From NCBI RefSeq assembly GCF_002067135.1, contig NZ_CP020105.1, positions 2,480,001-2,544,000 of the forward strand: a stretch of DNA of 64,000 nt, in the 5' to 3' direction. The notes beneath the pieces are model-generated. The model was given only the letters and a program-made list of their open reading frames with translations, did no database searches and had not been told where the DNA came from. Below are positions 36,081 to 44,532 of this stretch, one piece after another (position 1 is the stretch's first letter; every line of letters starts with the position of its first letter). The DNA is from Spirosoma rigui (GTDB lineage: Bacteria > Bacteroidota > Bacteroidia > Cytophagales > Spirosomataceae). The position numbers and the translations under genes were made by a program.

Positions 36081-36863
36081 TTAAGCTTCCTGCGGCATTA
36101 GGCCGTTCTTGATCAGAATCTCACGGGCCAGATTCAGGTAACTAACGGCTCCTTTACTGTCGGCATCCTGCGCCAGGGCCGGTACGCCAAAGCTGGGGGA
36201 TTCGCTCAGCCGGATGTTGCGTGGGATGATTGTGCTGAACACCATCTGCTGGAAATGGCTCGTTACTTCGCCGACCACCTGGTTCGATAACCGCACGCGC
36301 AGATCGTACATCGTGAGCAGAATGCCCTCAATGGCCAAATGCGTGTTGAGCCGCGACTGGATGATTTTGATGGTATTGAGCAGCTTTCCCAACCCTTCAA
36401 GCGCGAAATATTCGCACTGTACCGGGATAATCACGGAATCGGCAGCCGTGAGGCTGTTGATGGTAATCAGGCCCAGCGAAGGAGAGCAGTCGATGATGAT
36501 AAAATCGTACTCGTCGCGAATGCTGTCGAGGGCGTTCTTCATCTTGTCTTCCCGATTCTGAAGGTTGATCATCTCAATTTCGGCCCCAACGAGGTCAATG
36601 TGAGAGGGGAGCAAATTCAGATTCGGAAAGTCCGTTTGAATGATGGCATCGTGGGGATTGACTCCCTCGACCATACATTCATAAATGCTGTTCTCGATCT
36701 CCTTAGGATTATAGCCTAAGCCCGACGTTGAGTTGGCCTGAGGGTCAGCATCAACGATGAGCGTTTGAAATTCGAGGGCGGCCAGGCTGGCGGCCAAATT
36801 GATTGTTGTCGTAGTTTTACCGACGCCCCCCTTTTGGTTGGCGATAGCAATGACTTTACCCAT
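36081..36863 (-). CDS. parA: Chromosome-partitioning ATPase ParA
   Basis: A 260-residue deviant-Walker ATPase. ATG 36863 gives the canonical '[18 protein letters not shown]' start (the frame extends upstream to 36986 across its own promoter, so that start is rejected). Walker A 'KGGVGKTT' has the signature Lys, Walker A' '[10 protein letters not shown]' and Walker B '[11 protein letters not shown]'. '[16 protein letters not shown]' and '[14 protein letters not shown]' are typical of Soj. It forms the head of the parA-parB-DUF5683-dapB-lepB operon. Confidence 0.95.
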   Translation of the reverse strand: MGKVIAIANQKGGVGKTTTTINLAASLAALEFQTLIVDADPQANSTSGLGYNPKEIENSIYECMVEGVNPHDAIIQTDFPNLNLLPSHIDLVGAEIEMINLQNREDKMKNALDSIRDEYDFIIIDCSPSLGLITINSLTAADSVIIPVQCEYFALEGLGKLLNTIKIIQSRLNTHLAIEGILLTMYDLRVRLSNQVVGEVTSHFQQMVFSTIIPRNIRLSESPSFGVPALAQDADSKGAVSYLNLAREILIKNGLMPQEA

Positions 36864-36883
36864 GGGTCTGTGCGTTGCAGTCC

Positions 36884-36914
36884 CAAAGATGCCGGATAGT
36901 TTCCACGAATCCAA
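36884..36914 (-). promoter_or_regulatory. Promoter of the parA operon
   Basis: Minus strand TTG (36914-36912, within CTTTGG), 20 bp, CATCTTTG (36891-36884; seven of eight matches to TAnnTTTG). The predicted start near 36877 leaves about 14 nt to the ATG. Confidence 0.55.
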
Positions 36915-36918
36915 AGAA

Positions 36919-36938
36919 TGTTTCACGGAATGTTCCAC
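36919..36938 (-). repeat. Direct repeat of parS-like half-sites upstream of parA
   Basis: Minus strand GTGGAACATTCC then GTGAAACATTCT, a 12-bp period. GTGGAACA and GTGAAACA are the two common half-sites of bacterial parS (TGTTnCACGTGnAACA), but here they stand as direct repeats and not as a palindrome. They end 4-5 bp upstream of the predicted -33 TTG. Confidence 0.5.
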
Positions 36939-37033
36939 AAATCCGGATGAGCGATTGAGCGAGTCCGTGATTGGGTGAATCGCCAACGCGAGCCCTGTTC
37001 ACTTAATTGTTCACTCGCTCAATCACAACTCCC

Positions 37034-38056
37034 TTAGGCCCAAACCTTCGTGCCTTCGGTGCAGTTTTTACACATCTCAATTTCGGAGCGGGAGCGGAGC
37101 AGGGTCTGGCGAAACTCGTTGTAAGCCGGGCCGTGCCATAAATCAGCGAAGGACTGGGTTTGCAGGTCACCCAGACGGTGGTGAGCGTCTTTGTCGAAGC
37201 AGCAGGGAACGACCAGACCATCCCAGGTGATGACGCAGGAATGCCACATTTTCCAGCAGTGATCGCCAAAACCGTTCTTGATCTGATACGTGCCGTCGGG
37301 CTGGGGGGCATAGCGGCTGTAGTGGTCGAGCGTTGGGATCAGGTCATTGCCGTGTTCATAGTCGTAGATCTGCGCCGTTTTCAGCCCGACCTCGTCAACG
37401 CCGAGGTCGCGGGCCAGCTGCTTCACCTCATCAATCTGGTGCTGGTTGGGTTTCACGACCAGAAACTGAAACACCACATGGGGGGTGCGGGACTTCAGTT
37501 CTTTCTTCCAGCGCAGGATGTTCTTCGTACCCTCCAGGACTTTTTCGAGCTTGCCGCCCACGCGGTATTGCTGGTAGGTTTCCTGGGTGGTACCATCGAT
37601 GGAAATAATAAGCCGGTCCAGGCCGGACTCCACTGTCTTACGGGCGTTGGCGTCGGTCAGGTAGTGGGCGTTGGTGCTGGTGGCGGTGTAAATATTACGT
37701 TCTGTAGCGTAGCGAACCAGTTCCAGAAACTGGGGGTGGAGGTAGGGTTCGCCCTGAAAATAAAAAATCAGGTATAGAAGGGTTTCGTGGAGTTCGTCGA
37801 TGGTGCGCTTGTATAGTTCTTCGCCCAGCATACCGGTTGGGCGGGTGAACGAGCGCAGACCGCTGGGGCATTCAGGACAGCGCAGGTTGCAGGATGTGGT
37901 GGGTTCAAACGAAACCGACATCGGCAGGCCCCGCTGCCGGGGTTTCCCCGTCCGCTGCGACGCGTAATAACTGTACACCACCTTGAGGGCGTTCGCTACC
38001 CGTTTGGGTGTTAGTTTGGATGCAAAATTAAGGCCGTCGAGTACGTTGCGATTCAT
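37034..38056 (-). CDS. Radical SAM/SPASM domain protein
   Basis: A 340-residue protein with the radical SAM cluster motif Cys56-x3-Cys60-x2-Cys63 ('TSCNLRCPECPSG'), 'LIFYFQGEPYLHPQF' (GEP motif) and 'LIISIDGTTQETYQQYRVGG'. A C-terminal SPASM-type region has 'CWKMWHSCVITWDGLVVPCCFDKD' and a final 'CKNC' for auxiliary Fe-S clusters. The radical target is unknown; SPASM enzymes mature peptides or modify sugars and cofactors. A near-consensus -7 box (TACCTTTA, 38068-38061) sits 4 nt before the ATG. It follows the GH13-like gene in the same direction (58-bp gap). Confidence 0.9.
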   Translation of the reverse strand: MNRNVLDGLNFASKLTPKRVANALKVVYSYYASQRTGKPRQRGLPMSVSFEPTTSCNLRCPECPSGLRSFTRPTGMLGEELYKRTIDELHETLLYLIFYFQGEPYLHPQFLELVRYATERNIYTATSTNAHYLTDANARKTVESGLDRLIISIDGTTQETYQQYRVGGKLEKVLEGTKNILRWKKELKSRTPHVVFQFLVVKPNQHQIDEVKQLARDLGVDEVGLKTAQIYDYEHGNDLIPTLDHYSRYAPQPDGTYQIKNGFGDHCWKMWHSCVITWDGLVVPCCFDKDAHHRLGDLQTQSFADLWHGPAYNEFRQTLLRSRSEIEMCKNCTEGTKVWA

Positions 38057-38114
38057 CGTGTAAAGGTACGTTACAATGCGTTACCCGGTGCTTTGCGTTG
38101 ATGCATACCAACCA

Positions 38115-40085
38115 CTACACCAGCGGCAGCCTGTAAATGCGGTACCCGGTCCCGGAGAACACAACGTCGCCGTCTTCCACACCCGGGATGGTCTCGGGCA
38201 GCTCACCGGCCATACTGGTGGCAAATACGTAGCCTGTCGGATCAGTATGCGTCCAGACGATGTAGTCATGCGTCATGGCGTCCGGCGCAATTATCCAGCG
38301 GGTCTCTTTACGGGCGATTTCCGGCCAGATAGTCTCGGCAAACTGGCGCATCCGGCCAATGGCGGCAAACTGTTCAGCGTTTTGTCCCCACACAAACGGG
38401 CCGTGGGTCACTTTGTCGGGTTGCCGGTCGTCGCCGATGTCGAATACGTAGAGCTTGGTATATTCTTCGTTGGCGCCCCGTGTCTCGTGCAGGTTACGCA
38501 GTTCGAAGCCCAGACCAACGTAACTGGGCATATCGGTCAGGAACAGGGCGGTAAAATACCGGAACAGATTACCGGTTCGGTAAAACGCGTCGAAGCGCGG
38601 GTCGTCCTTATCGGCTGTCATTACCGTAAAATTGGGTGCAAACAGGCGGGTTCGGCGCAGCTGGTCGTACCGGGCGAACTGCTGCCGGAATTCGTCTGAC
38701 CCAACCACCATAGACTGCAGATCGCCCAGGGTCGACTCCGCTTCAATGGCGTCGAGATGGTCATCTTCATTGCCGTAGCCCATCGTATCGGGCGGGGCCA
38801 GGAACGTTTCGGCAAAGAAAGCGAAGTGCGTAACGCCAGTACCCTGAACGTAGCGTTTGATGAAGCGCAGCGGATCATAATAGTGCCCGATCATGTCCGG
38901 TACGCCTTCGGGTCGCATCTGTACATGGGCCATATCGCCCCGCATGAAGTCAAAATTGTAGCTCCGCTGACAATCGTACACTTTCTGGCCAATGTACTGC
39001 CAGGCGGGGTAATTGGGCCGGTCGAAGTTGAGTTCCCAGTTCAGGTTATTATCCTTCGACTCAAAGAATCGGTACCGGGCCAGCGGTCCGAACACGCGCG
39101 ACATGGCCTCGGGTTTATCGAAACCATATTGATACCAGATCTGATCGTATTCGTCGGTCACGAAATCATCGGGATCGATGTGCAGGGCCCGATAAGGGGG
39201 GGCCATGGTCATGGGCAGGGTTTCCAGTCCCTGCGCCGTCAGGTGCCGGATCAGCTCAATACGTCGGCGGAGTCGGCTCCGCGTGTCCGGAGCGTTACCG
39301 AACAGAATCCGATGGCGCTGGTCGTCGGTCAGAATGGGAATGTCGGTCGAGAAGAAAACGTCTTTGCTGAACGTGAGTGGCGTCCCATCGGCGGCACCGT
39401 GGTACTTCAGAAACTGCCAGATGGCTTCCTCCACGTAGCGGTATACTACACTCGTGTGATCGATGATAGTGGCCCCGTCCCGCCGAACCCACTCGAACAA
39501 GGATGGGCAGGTCAAGACCATTTCGGAGAACCGGTCGGTATGCGGGATCACGTCCATCCCCACGGTACGGCCCATGGCGTGAAGCAGGTTTATCACAACT
39601 TTTAGCTGCTTCTCAACGGTGTCCAGCCCGGGAACGAACTGGGCGAGGCTGGTATCAAAGAATTCAGGATTGATCTGCCAGCTCACCATGCCGTACAGAC
39701 TGCCCACTACGCCCGGCTCCCAGATGGGCAGCAAATGAATGCTGTCGTGGCTGGCGGGCAGGGTAAGCGCGTAGTTGATTACGTTCCAGAACGAACCGAT
39801 CGTACGAACGTTGATGCCCACCATATTGCTCTGTTTCAGCCACGTTCCGTCGGGCTGGCCTTTTACCGGGCTCTCAATGGTTTCGTTCGGGTTCAGCGCC
39901 CGGCGAATCATGTCGCTGCCCAGCCGTTTGTGTAAAATCTCGAGCGTCTGGTAGATACCAAACTGCAAAACGGTCGGAGGTAAAATCCCGGGAATAAACG
40001 ATAAACGCCCCGATTGATAGGCATCCAGGTATTGTGCGTTATTTTGCTGCCAGTCGGCTTGCAGTTCGGTAAGGGTAGTCGGCAT
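38115..40085 (-). CDS. GH13-like alpha-amylase superfamily protein
   Basis: About 656 residues from ATG 40085 (a GTG at 40100 is the longest frame start). The TIM-barrel landmarks of clan GH-H can be followed: 'IHLLPIWEPGVVGSLYGMVSWQINPEF' region, region I-like 'GRTVGMDVIPHTDR' (Asp178), region II-like 'FDFMRGDMAHVQM' (candidate nucleophile Asp384) and region III-like 'FFAETFL' (candidate acid/base Glu426). A beta-rich C-terminal domain ends 'GYRIYRLPLV'. No signal peptide, so it would act on cytosolic glycans such as glycogen-like polymers or lipid-linked sugars. It is divergent from known subfamilies as far as I can judge, so activity is uncertain. Confidence 0.65.
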   Translation of the reverse strand: MPTTLTELQADWQQNNAQYLDAYQSGRLSFIPGILPPTVLQFGIYQTLEILHKRLGSDMIRRALNPNETIESPVKGQPDGTWLKQSNMVGINVRTIGSFWNVINYALTLPASHDSIHLLPIWEPGVVGSLYGMVSWQINPEFFDTSLAQFVPGLDTVEKQLKVVINLLHAMGRTVGMDVIPHTDRFSEMVLTCPSLFEWVRRDGATIIDHTSVVYRYVEEAIWQFLKYHGAADGTPLTFSKDVFFSTDIPILTDDQRHRILFGNAPDTRSRLRRRIELIRHLTAQGLETLPMTMAPPYRALHIDPDDFVTDEYDQIWYQYGFDKPEAMSRVFGPLARYRFFESKDNNLNWELNFDRPNYPAWQYIGQKVYDCQRSYNFDFMRGDMAHVQMRPEGVPDMIGHYYDPLRFIKRYVQGTGVTHFAFFAETFLAPPDTMGYGNEDDHLDAIEAESTLGDLQSMVVGSDEFRQQFARYDQLRRTRLFAPNFTVMTADKDDPRFDAFYRTGNLFRYFTALFLTDMPSYVGLGFELRNLHETRGANEEYTKLYVFDIGDDRQPDKVTHGPFVWGQNAEQFAAIGRMRQFAETIWPEIARKETRWIIAPDAMTHDYIVWTHTDPTGYVFATSMAGELPETIPGVEDGDVVFSGTGYRIYRLPLV

Positions 40086-40089
40086 AAAG

Positions 40090-40097
40090 CAAATGTA
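40090..40097 (-). promoter_or_regulatory. -7 box 4 nt before the GH13-like ATG
   Basis: TACATTTG on the minus strand, an exact TAnnTTTG match, separated from ATG 40085 by CTTT. Suggests a leaderless or nearly leaderless mRNA. No clear -33 element. Confidence 0.4.
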
Positions 40098-40158
40098 CAC
40101 GACCGATCCAAACTTTGCCAGCCTTTAGAAGGTTGCCCTATTTACGGGTTTATACTAC

Positions 40159-41277
40159 ATGCAGGACGTTATTATCATTGGTGGAGGACTGGCCGGTTTG
40201 GTGAGTGCGCTGGAACTGGCCCGCGCGGGTCACGCCGTCACGGTTGTGGAACGGAAGACCTACCCCTTCCATAAAGTTTGTGGTGAATACGTATCCAATG
40301 AAGTCAAGCCCTATGTGGAGTCGCTGGGGGTCGATCTGGCGGGTTTGGGAGCAACGACTATCAACCGGTTTCAGGTGTCTGCCCCATCGGGACGGCTGCT
40401 CGAAAGTAAGCTGGACCTGGGTGGTTTTGGCATCAGCCGGTACCGGCTCGACTATGAGTTGTACCAGCTCGGCTTGCTGGCCGGGGTACAGTTCCAGTTG
40501 GGGAAACAGGTCGATGAGGTACAGTTTGCCGACAATCGGTTTGCGGTGACCAGCAGCGACGGTATTACTCTGAGCAGCCGGCTGGTGCTGGGTACGTTCG
40601 GCAAACGGACAAAACTGGACAAAACCCTCAACCGGGCGTTCATGCAACAGCCGTCGCCCTACATCGGCGTCAAATACCACGTCAGGGTCGACCTGCCCGA
40701 CGATGTGATTGCCCTGCACAATTTTTCGGATGGCTACTGCGGCATGTCGGCCATTGAAGCGGGGAGCTACTGCGTGTGTTACCTGACCACCCGTACCAAC
40801 CTGCGGCAGCATGGCAGTATCCCCGCCATGGAAGAAGCCATTCTGTACCAGAACCCGCACCTGCGTTCGGTCTTTACGTCTGCACAGCATCTGTATGACA
40901 AGCCGGAGGTGATCAACGAAATATCCTTCGCGCCAAAGCGGGCCGTGGAAAACCATATCCTGATGGTGGGTGATTCGGCGGGCCTCATTACCCCCCTCTG
41001 CGGCAACGGTATGGCCATGGCGATTCACGGGGCTAAGTTCGCCAGTGAGCTGTCGGGCGCTTTTTTGCGGGGCCAGCTCACTCGGCAGCAACTGGAGCAG
41101 CAGTACCAGCGGGGCTGGTCGCAGCGGTTTGCCCGGCGGCTGTGGGTAGGCCGTACCGTGCAGAAGCTGTTTGGCAAGCCGTGGCTTACCGAAGCGGGTG
41201 CCTGGGCGTTTGGCGTTTTCAGACCAGCGCTGCGCACGGTGATGCGGCAAACGCACGGCGATGTAATTAACGTATGA
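40159..41277 (+). CDS. FAD-dependent oxidoreductase (geranylgeranyl reductase/halogenase-like)
   Basis: A 372-residue flavoprotein of the PHBH fold. Dinucleotide motif 'IIIGGGLAGLVSALELARAG' (GxGxxG), 'VCGEYVSNEV', 'GISRYRLDYEL', and the second FAD motif 'LMVGDSAGLITPLCGNGMAMAIHG' (GD). This branch contains geranylgeranyl reductase-like and flavin monooxygenase/halogenase-like proteins, some of which are encoded in flexirubin or polyketide clusters, but no polyketide gene is near. It ends in ATGA overlap with the next glycosyltransferase, so it belongs to that operon. Confidence 0.88.
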   Translation: MQDVIIIGGGLAGLVSALELARAGHAVTVVERKTYPFHKVCGEYVSNEVKPYVESLGVDLAGLGATTINRFQVSAPSGRLLESKLDLGGFGISRYRLDYELYQLGLLAGVQFQLGKQVDEVQFADNRFAVTSSDGITLSSRLVLGTFGKRTKLDKTLNRAFMQQPSPYIGVKYHVRVDLPDDVIALHNFSDGYCGMSAIEAGSYCVCYLTTRTNLRQHGSIPAMEEAILYQNPHLRSVFTSAQHLYDKPEVINEISFAPKRAVENHILMVGDSAGLITPLCGNGMAMAIHGAKFASELSGAFLRGQLTRQQLEQQYQRGWSQRFARRLWVGRTVQKLFGKPWLTEAGAWAFGVFRPALRTVMRQTHGDVINV

Positions 41278-42497
41278 CAGCGCCCGCATCTGCCAGCAGT
41301 ACCACTCGGACATTCTCCCTGTTGGTTGGCCTGAAAAATAATCTGGCCTATTCGAAGTATTTCTATGCCCGGACGCGCGCACTCTATCCAGCCGTTGAGC
41401 TTGTCTTTGTCAGTTTCAACAGCGTGGACGGTACGCATCAGTGGCTCGATTCGCTGCAGGATGAGCATGTCAGGTACTACTACGAAAACCGTGACCGTAC
41501 CCTGTCTGATACCTACAATAAGTGTATCGAACTGGCTACATCCGACTATGTCATCTTCGCGCACAACGATATGGTGCTGGCACCTGGCTTCATTGAGGAA
41601 TTGACAACGCTGCAGACGGATCGGCGGGTTATTTTTTACACGACCATAGAGCCACCCATCTTCGCGGATGATCCGCGCCCGGGAAAAATCATTCAGGACT
41701 TCGGGAGGGATATCGATACGTTTCAGCAGCGGGCGTTTTTTCAGTTTGTGGCGGCTGAACGGCAGCGAAACACCCAGGCTGGCCAGTCGGTCGTTGCTAC
41801 CCAGAAGGGTATTCTCTTTTTGACCGCGTCCCGGAAGGTACTGCTGGACATGGGGGGCCTCGACCCGCTGTTTAATCCTATGTTCTGCGAAGACGACGAC
41901 TTGGTAGTACGGTTCCGGCTGAACGGCATGGAGATGTGCGTTGCGTTGAACGCGGTATGTTATCATTTCGTGAGCAAGACATCCCGGTTTTCGGCCGAGT
42001 ATACGCACCGGACCAGCCAGATCGAAAGGCAATCTGTTCGAAACTTCATTCGCAAGTGGGGTTTTGCCACTAGCGCTACCGTCCAGCACCGGTACGACAT
42101 TGGGCTGATTCTGACCAATGGTGACGCGGCCGTATTGGGTGAACTGGAGCCCTGGGTGGCAACGGTCTATACCGATCTTGATCCGGTGTCCTACGTCCAG
42201 CAGGAGCAACCGTATACCCGTATCGATCTGTCCCGTAAAATAAAGCCGCTAACGGCAACGCGGACCAATGGCATTCTGGTATCGCTGGATGCCCGCCGGG
42301 CCACCGCCACCCAGCGGCAGCAGATTGCGTTCTTGGTCGAGATCATCCATCACCGGCTCCACAAACCGCGGTCGCCGTGGAAGCGGTTGTGGCGTCGTAT
42401 AGTCCCGACATTTACCTGGCAGGGGTACCGTATTCGAATCATTGATCCCACTACGTCCGAAGCGCGACTGATTCATAAAAAACTGACCTATGCTTAA
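41274..42497 (+). CDS. Glycosyltransferase, GT2-like (GT-A fold)
   Basis: The N-terminal half is a GT-A domain: 'LLVGLKNNLAYSKYF', 'YYYENRDRTLSDTYNKCIELATSDYVIFAHNDMVL' region with DMVL as the DxD-like site, and 'MGGLDPLFNPMFCEDDDLVVRFRLNGM' features (ED acceptor motif). The C-terminal half lacks recognisable motifs. Start ATG 41274 overlaps the oxidoreductase stop (ATGA), and its end overlaps the next transferase by 8 nt, so the three genes are one transcript. Donor and acceptor unknown; a surface polysaccharide role is inferred from the region. Confidence 0.83.
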   Translation: MTAPASASSTTRTFSLLVGLKNNLAYSKYFYARTRALYPAVELVFVSFNSVDGTHQWLDSLQDEHVRYYYENRDRTLSDTYNKCIELATSDYVIFAHNDMVLAPGFIEELTTLQTDRRVIFYTTIEPPIFADDPRPGKIIQDFGRDIDTFQQRAFFQFVAAERQRNTQAGQSVVATQKGILFLTASRKVLLDMGGLDPLFNPMFCEDDDLVVRFRLNGMEMCVALNAVCYHFVSKTSRFSAEYTHRTSQIERQSVRNFIRKWGFATSATVQHRYDIGLILTNGDAAVLGELEPWVATVYTDLDPVSYVQQEQPYTRIDLSRKIKPLTATRTNGILVSLDARRATATQRQQIAFLVEIIHHRLHKPRSPWKRLWRRIVPTFTWQGYRIRIIDPTTSEARLIHKKLTYA

Positions 42498-43140
42498 GCA
42501 GTTGTTTGCCCGCCGAATCCGGGTGTCGTATGGCATTACCGTTTGCAACGAAGCCGTGGAACTGGAGCGGCTGATTCTTTTTTTACTGCTCCACAAAGAC
42601 CCACGGGATCAGATCGTGGTCTTGCAGGACAGCACCCAGCCTGATGCGTGGGTGTCCGACCTGCTGAACAGATACCGGCATAAAATAACGTATCAGTCCG
42701 CACGGCTCGACGGTGATTTTGCTACGTTCAAGAACAACCTGCTGCGCCTGGCAACGGGCGACTATCTGTTTCAGATTGACGCCGATGAGGTGCCGACCGA
42801 GACGCTGCTCCGGTCCCTGAAAAGTGTACTCCAAAAACATAAGCAGGCCGATTGCCTGGCCATACCGCGCATCAATCTGGTTAAAGGGCTGACCCAGGCG
42901 TGGATCGACGCCTGGCAGTGGCAGGTCGACAGCCAGGGGCGTATCAACTACCCGGACTATCAGGTCCGTATCTTCAGGCTGAACCAGCGAATCCGATGGA
43001 AAAACAAAGTGCACGAAGAGTTGGAAGGCCAGCAGCACTGCCATTTTTTGCCCGCCGACACGGATGATTTCTGCCTGCTGCATCTGAAGGATATTGACCG
43101 ACAGAAAAGGCAGAATGACTTTTACCAGTCGCTCGGATGA
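42490..43140 (+). CDS. Family 2 glycosyltransferase (WaaE/KdtX-like)
   Basis: A 216-residue GT2. 'VSYGITVCNEAVELERL', 'QIVVLQDS', 'NNLLRLATGDYLFQIDADEVPTE' (DADE as metal site) and 'RIFRLNQRIRWKNKVHEEL' match small GT-A enzymes of the WaaE type that add a hexose to core glycans. No membrane segment. It overlaps the preceding gene by 8 nt. Sugar unknown. Confidence 0.83.
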   Translation: MLKQLFARRIRVSYGITVCNEAVELERLILFLLLHKDPRDQIVVLQDSTQPDAWVSDLLNRYRHKITYQSARLDGDFATFKNNLLRLATGDYLFQIDADEVPTETLLRSLKSVLQKHKQADCLAIPRINLVKGLTQAWIDAWQWQVDSQGRINYPDYQVRIFRLNQRIRWKNKVHEELEGQQHCHFLPADTDDFCLLHLKDIDRQKRQNDFYQSLG

Positions 43141-43186
43141 GTGAACGCAATGCCGGTTCATGGACCGGGAGCCGGGTGTTATCCAT

Positions 43187-43194
43187 TAGTTTTG
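43187..43194 (+). promoter_or_regulatory. -7 box 4 nt before the GT4 ATG
   Basis: TAGTTTTG, an exact TAnnTTTG match, then TCGT and ATG 43199. Suggests a leaderless transcript for the next gene. Confidence 0.4.
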
Positions 43195-43198
43195 TCGT

Positions 43199-44458
43199 AT
43201 GAAGAGAATAGCGTTTGTTGTACAGCGTTACGGCGTAGAAGTGAACGGAGGGGCCGAATACTATTGTCGGCTGATGGCCGAGCGACTGGCGAATACCTAC
43301 GACGTTGATGTGCTGACCAGTTGTGCGCTTGAATACATTACCTGGGCTAACTGGTATCCGGCCGAGCGGGTAACCATCAACGGTGTTCAGGTTCACCGGT
43401 TTGCCACGAAACACGAGCGCCTGGTTAAAGAGGGTGCCCGGGCTGAACACAAACTCAAAAAGTGGTCCAGGCCGGAGGAGAGCCAGGGATTGGGCCGGTT
43501 AAAGATGCTGGCGCGGGCGCTGGTAGGCAAGAGCATTCGGCGGTACAGCCGCTTGTGGGCAAAATACCAGGGACCGTACACCCCCGACCTGATCGATTAC
43601 CTGAAACAAAATCATCAGCAGTATGATGCGCTTATCTTCATTACCTACCTCTATTACCCCACCATTGCTGGTCTGAACGTAGCGCCCCACAAGTCAATTT
43701 TTATTCCGACGGCCCACGATGAGGTGCCGATCTACCTGCCTGTATTTCGGCCATTGTTTCAAAAGCCCCGCGCTATTCTGTTTTTAACGCCCGCCGAACG
43801 AAGCTTTGTCCACCAGCTTTTCCAGAATGAGTCGATTCGCAATGACGTTGTGGGCGTGGGTATAGAACCCGCCAAAACGTACTCAGACAAAAGCGCAGCC
43901 GAACTATTGTCAGCCAGCCTGCCGGGGTCGGTAGCGCCCGATGCAGCTGTCAATTACCTGCTTTATATCGGACGGATTGATACGGCAAAGGGCTGCGATA
44001 CGATGTTCGAGCTGTTTATTCGGTACAAAGCCGAGCAGCCCTCAGACGTGAAGCTGGTGTTGGTCGGGCAGGCATTCATGCCCATTCCGGAACACCCGGA
44101 CCTGCTGCCGGTTGGCTTTGTCGATGAGCCCACAAAAGCGACGCTGCTACAAAACGCCCAGGCCCTACTAATGCCATCGCCCTACGAAAGCCTGTCGATG
44201 GTGACGCTGGAAAGCTTTGCCGTGGGCATTCCTGTCGTTGCCACCGCCGAATGTGCCGTCCTGCGCGATCACATTGTGGGGAGCCAGGCGGGGCTTCTGT
44301 ATCAAAGCTATGCCGACTTCAAAACCGCTATCGATCAGATTTTAACCCAGGATTCATCGGTTATGGCCGCCAGGGGACGCGCCTATGTCGATCAGTACTA
44401 TACCTGGTCGACTGTGCTGGCCAAATTCGACGACGCTGTTAACTACGTTGCCGGGTAA
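43199..44458 (+). CDS. Family 4 glycosyltransferase (GT-B)
   Basis: A 419-residue retaining GT-B enzyme. N-terminal acceptor domain 'VVQRYGVEVNGGAEYYCRLMAERL', then donor domain 'YLLYIGRIDTAKGCDTMFELF', 'KLVLVGQAF', and the Glu-x7-Glu motif 'PSPYESLSMVTLESFAVGIPVVAT'. The last carries the catalytic or nucleotide-binding Glu pair of the family. It follows the GT2 gene by 58 bp but has its own -7 box directly before the ATG. Likely acts in a surface glycan pathway; donor unknown. Confidence 0.9.
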   Translation: MKRIAFVVQRYGVEVNGGAEYYCRLMAERLANTYDVDVLTSCALEYITWANWYPAERVTINGVQVHRFATKHERLVKEGARAEHKLKKWSRPEESQGLGRLKMLARALVGKSIRRYSRLWAKYQGPYTPDLIDYLKQNHQQYDALIFITYLYYPTIAGLNVAPHKSIFIPTAHDEVPIYLPVFRPLFQKPRAILFLTPAERSFVHQLFQNESIRNDVVGVGIEPAKTYSDKSAAELLSASLPGSVAPDAAVNYLLYIGRIDTAKGCDTMFELFIRYKAEQPSDVKLVLVGQAFMPIPEHPDLLPVGFVDEPTKATLLQNAQALLMPSPYESLSMVTLESFAVGIPVVATAECAVLRDHIVGSQAGLLYQSYADFKTAIDQILTQDSSVMAARGRAYVDQYYTWSTVLAKFDDAVNYVAG

Positions 44459-44464
44459 AGAGAA

Positions 44465-44500
44465 GGGTCCGGCGCGCTCCTTCAGAAGTAGGCCGGACCC
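44465..44500. terminator. GC-rich hairpin between convergent genes
   Basis: GGGTCCGGC (44465-44473) pairs with GCCGGACCC (44492-44500), loop 18 nt, between the GT4 and ABC transporter stops. No T tract. Confidence 0.6.
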
Positions 44501-44532
44501 AATTTACACCCACGGGACGGGGGAAAACGAAA

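Noticed and set aside
36864..37030. Palindromic parS near parA
   Set aside because: Only direct half-site copies are present; no inverted TGTTnCACGTGnAACA was found in the gap.
40150..42209. Two long minus-strand frames (394-410 codons) opposite the FAD oxidoreductase and GT2 genes
   Set aside because: They mirror genes with clear motifs and have no recognisable domain; typical of shadow frames in G+C-rich coding DNA.
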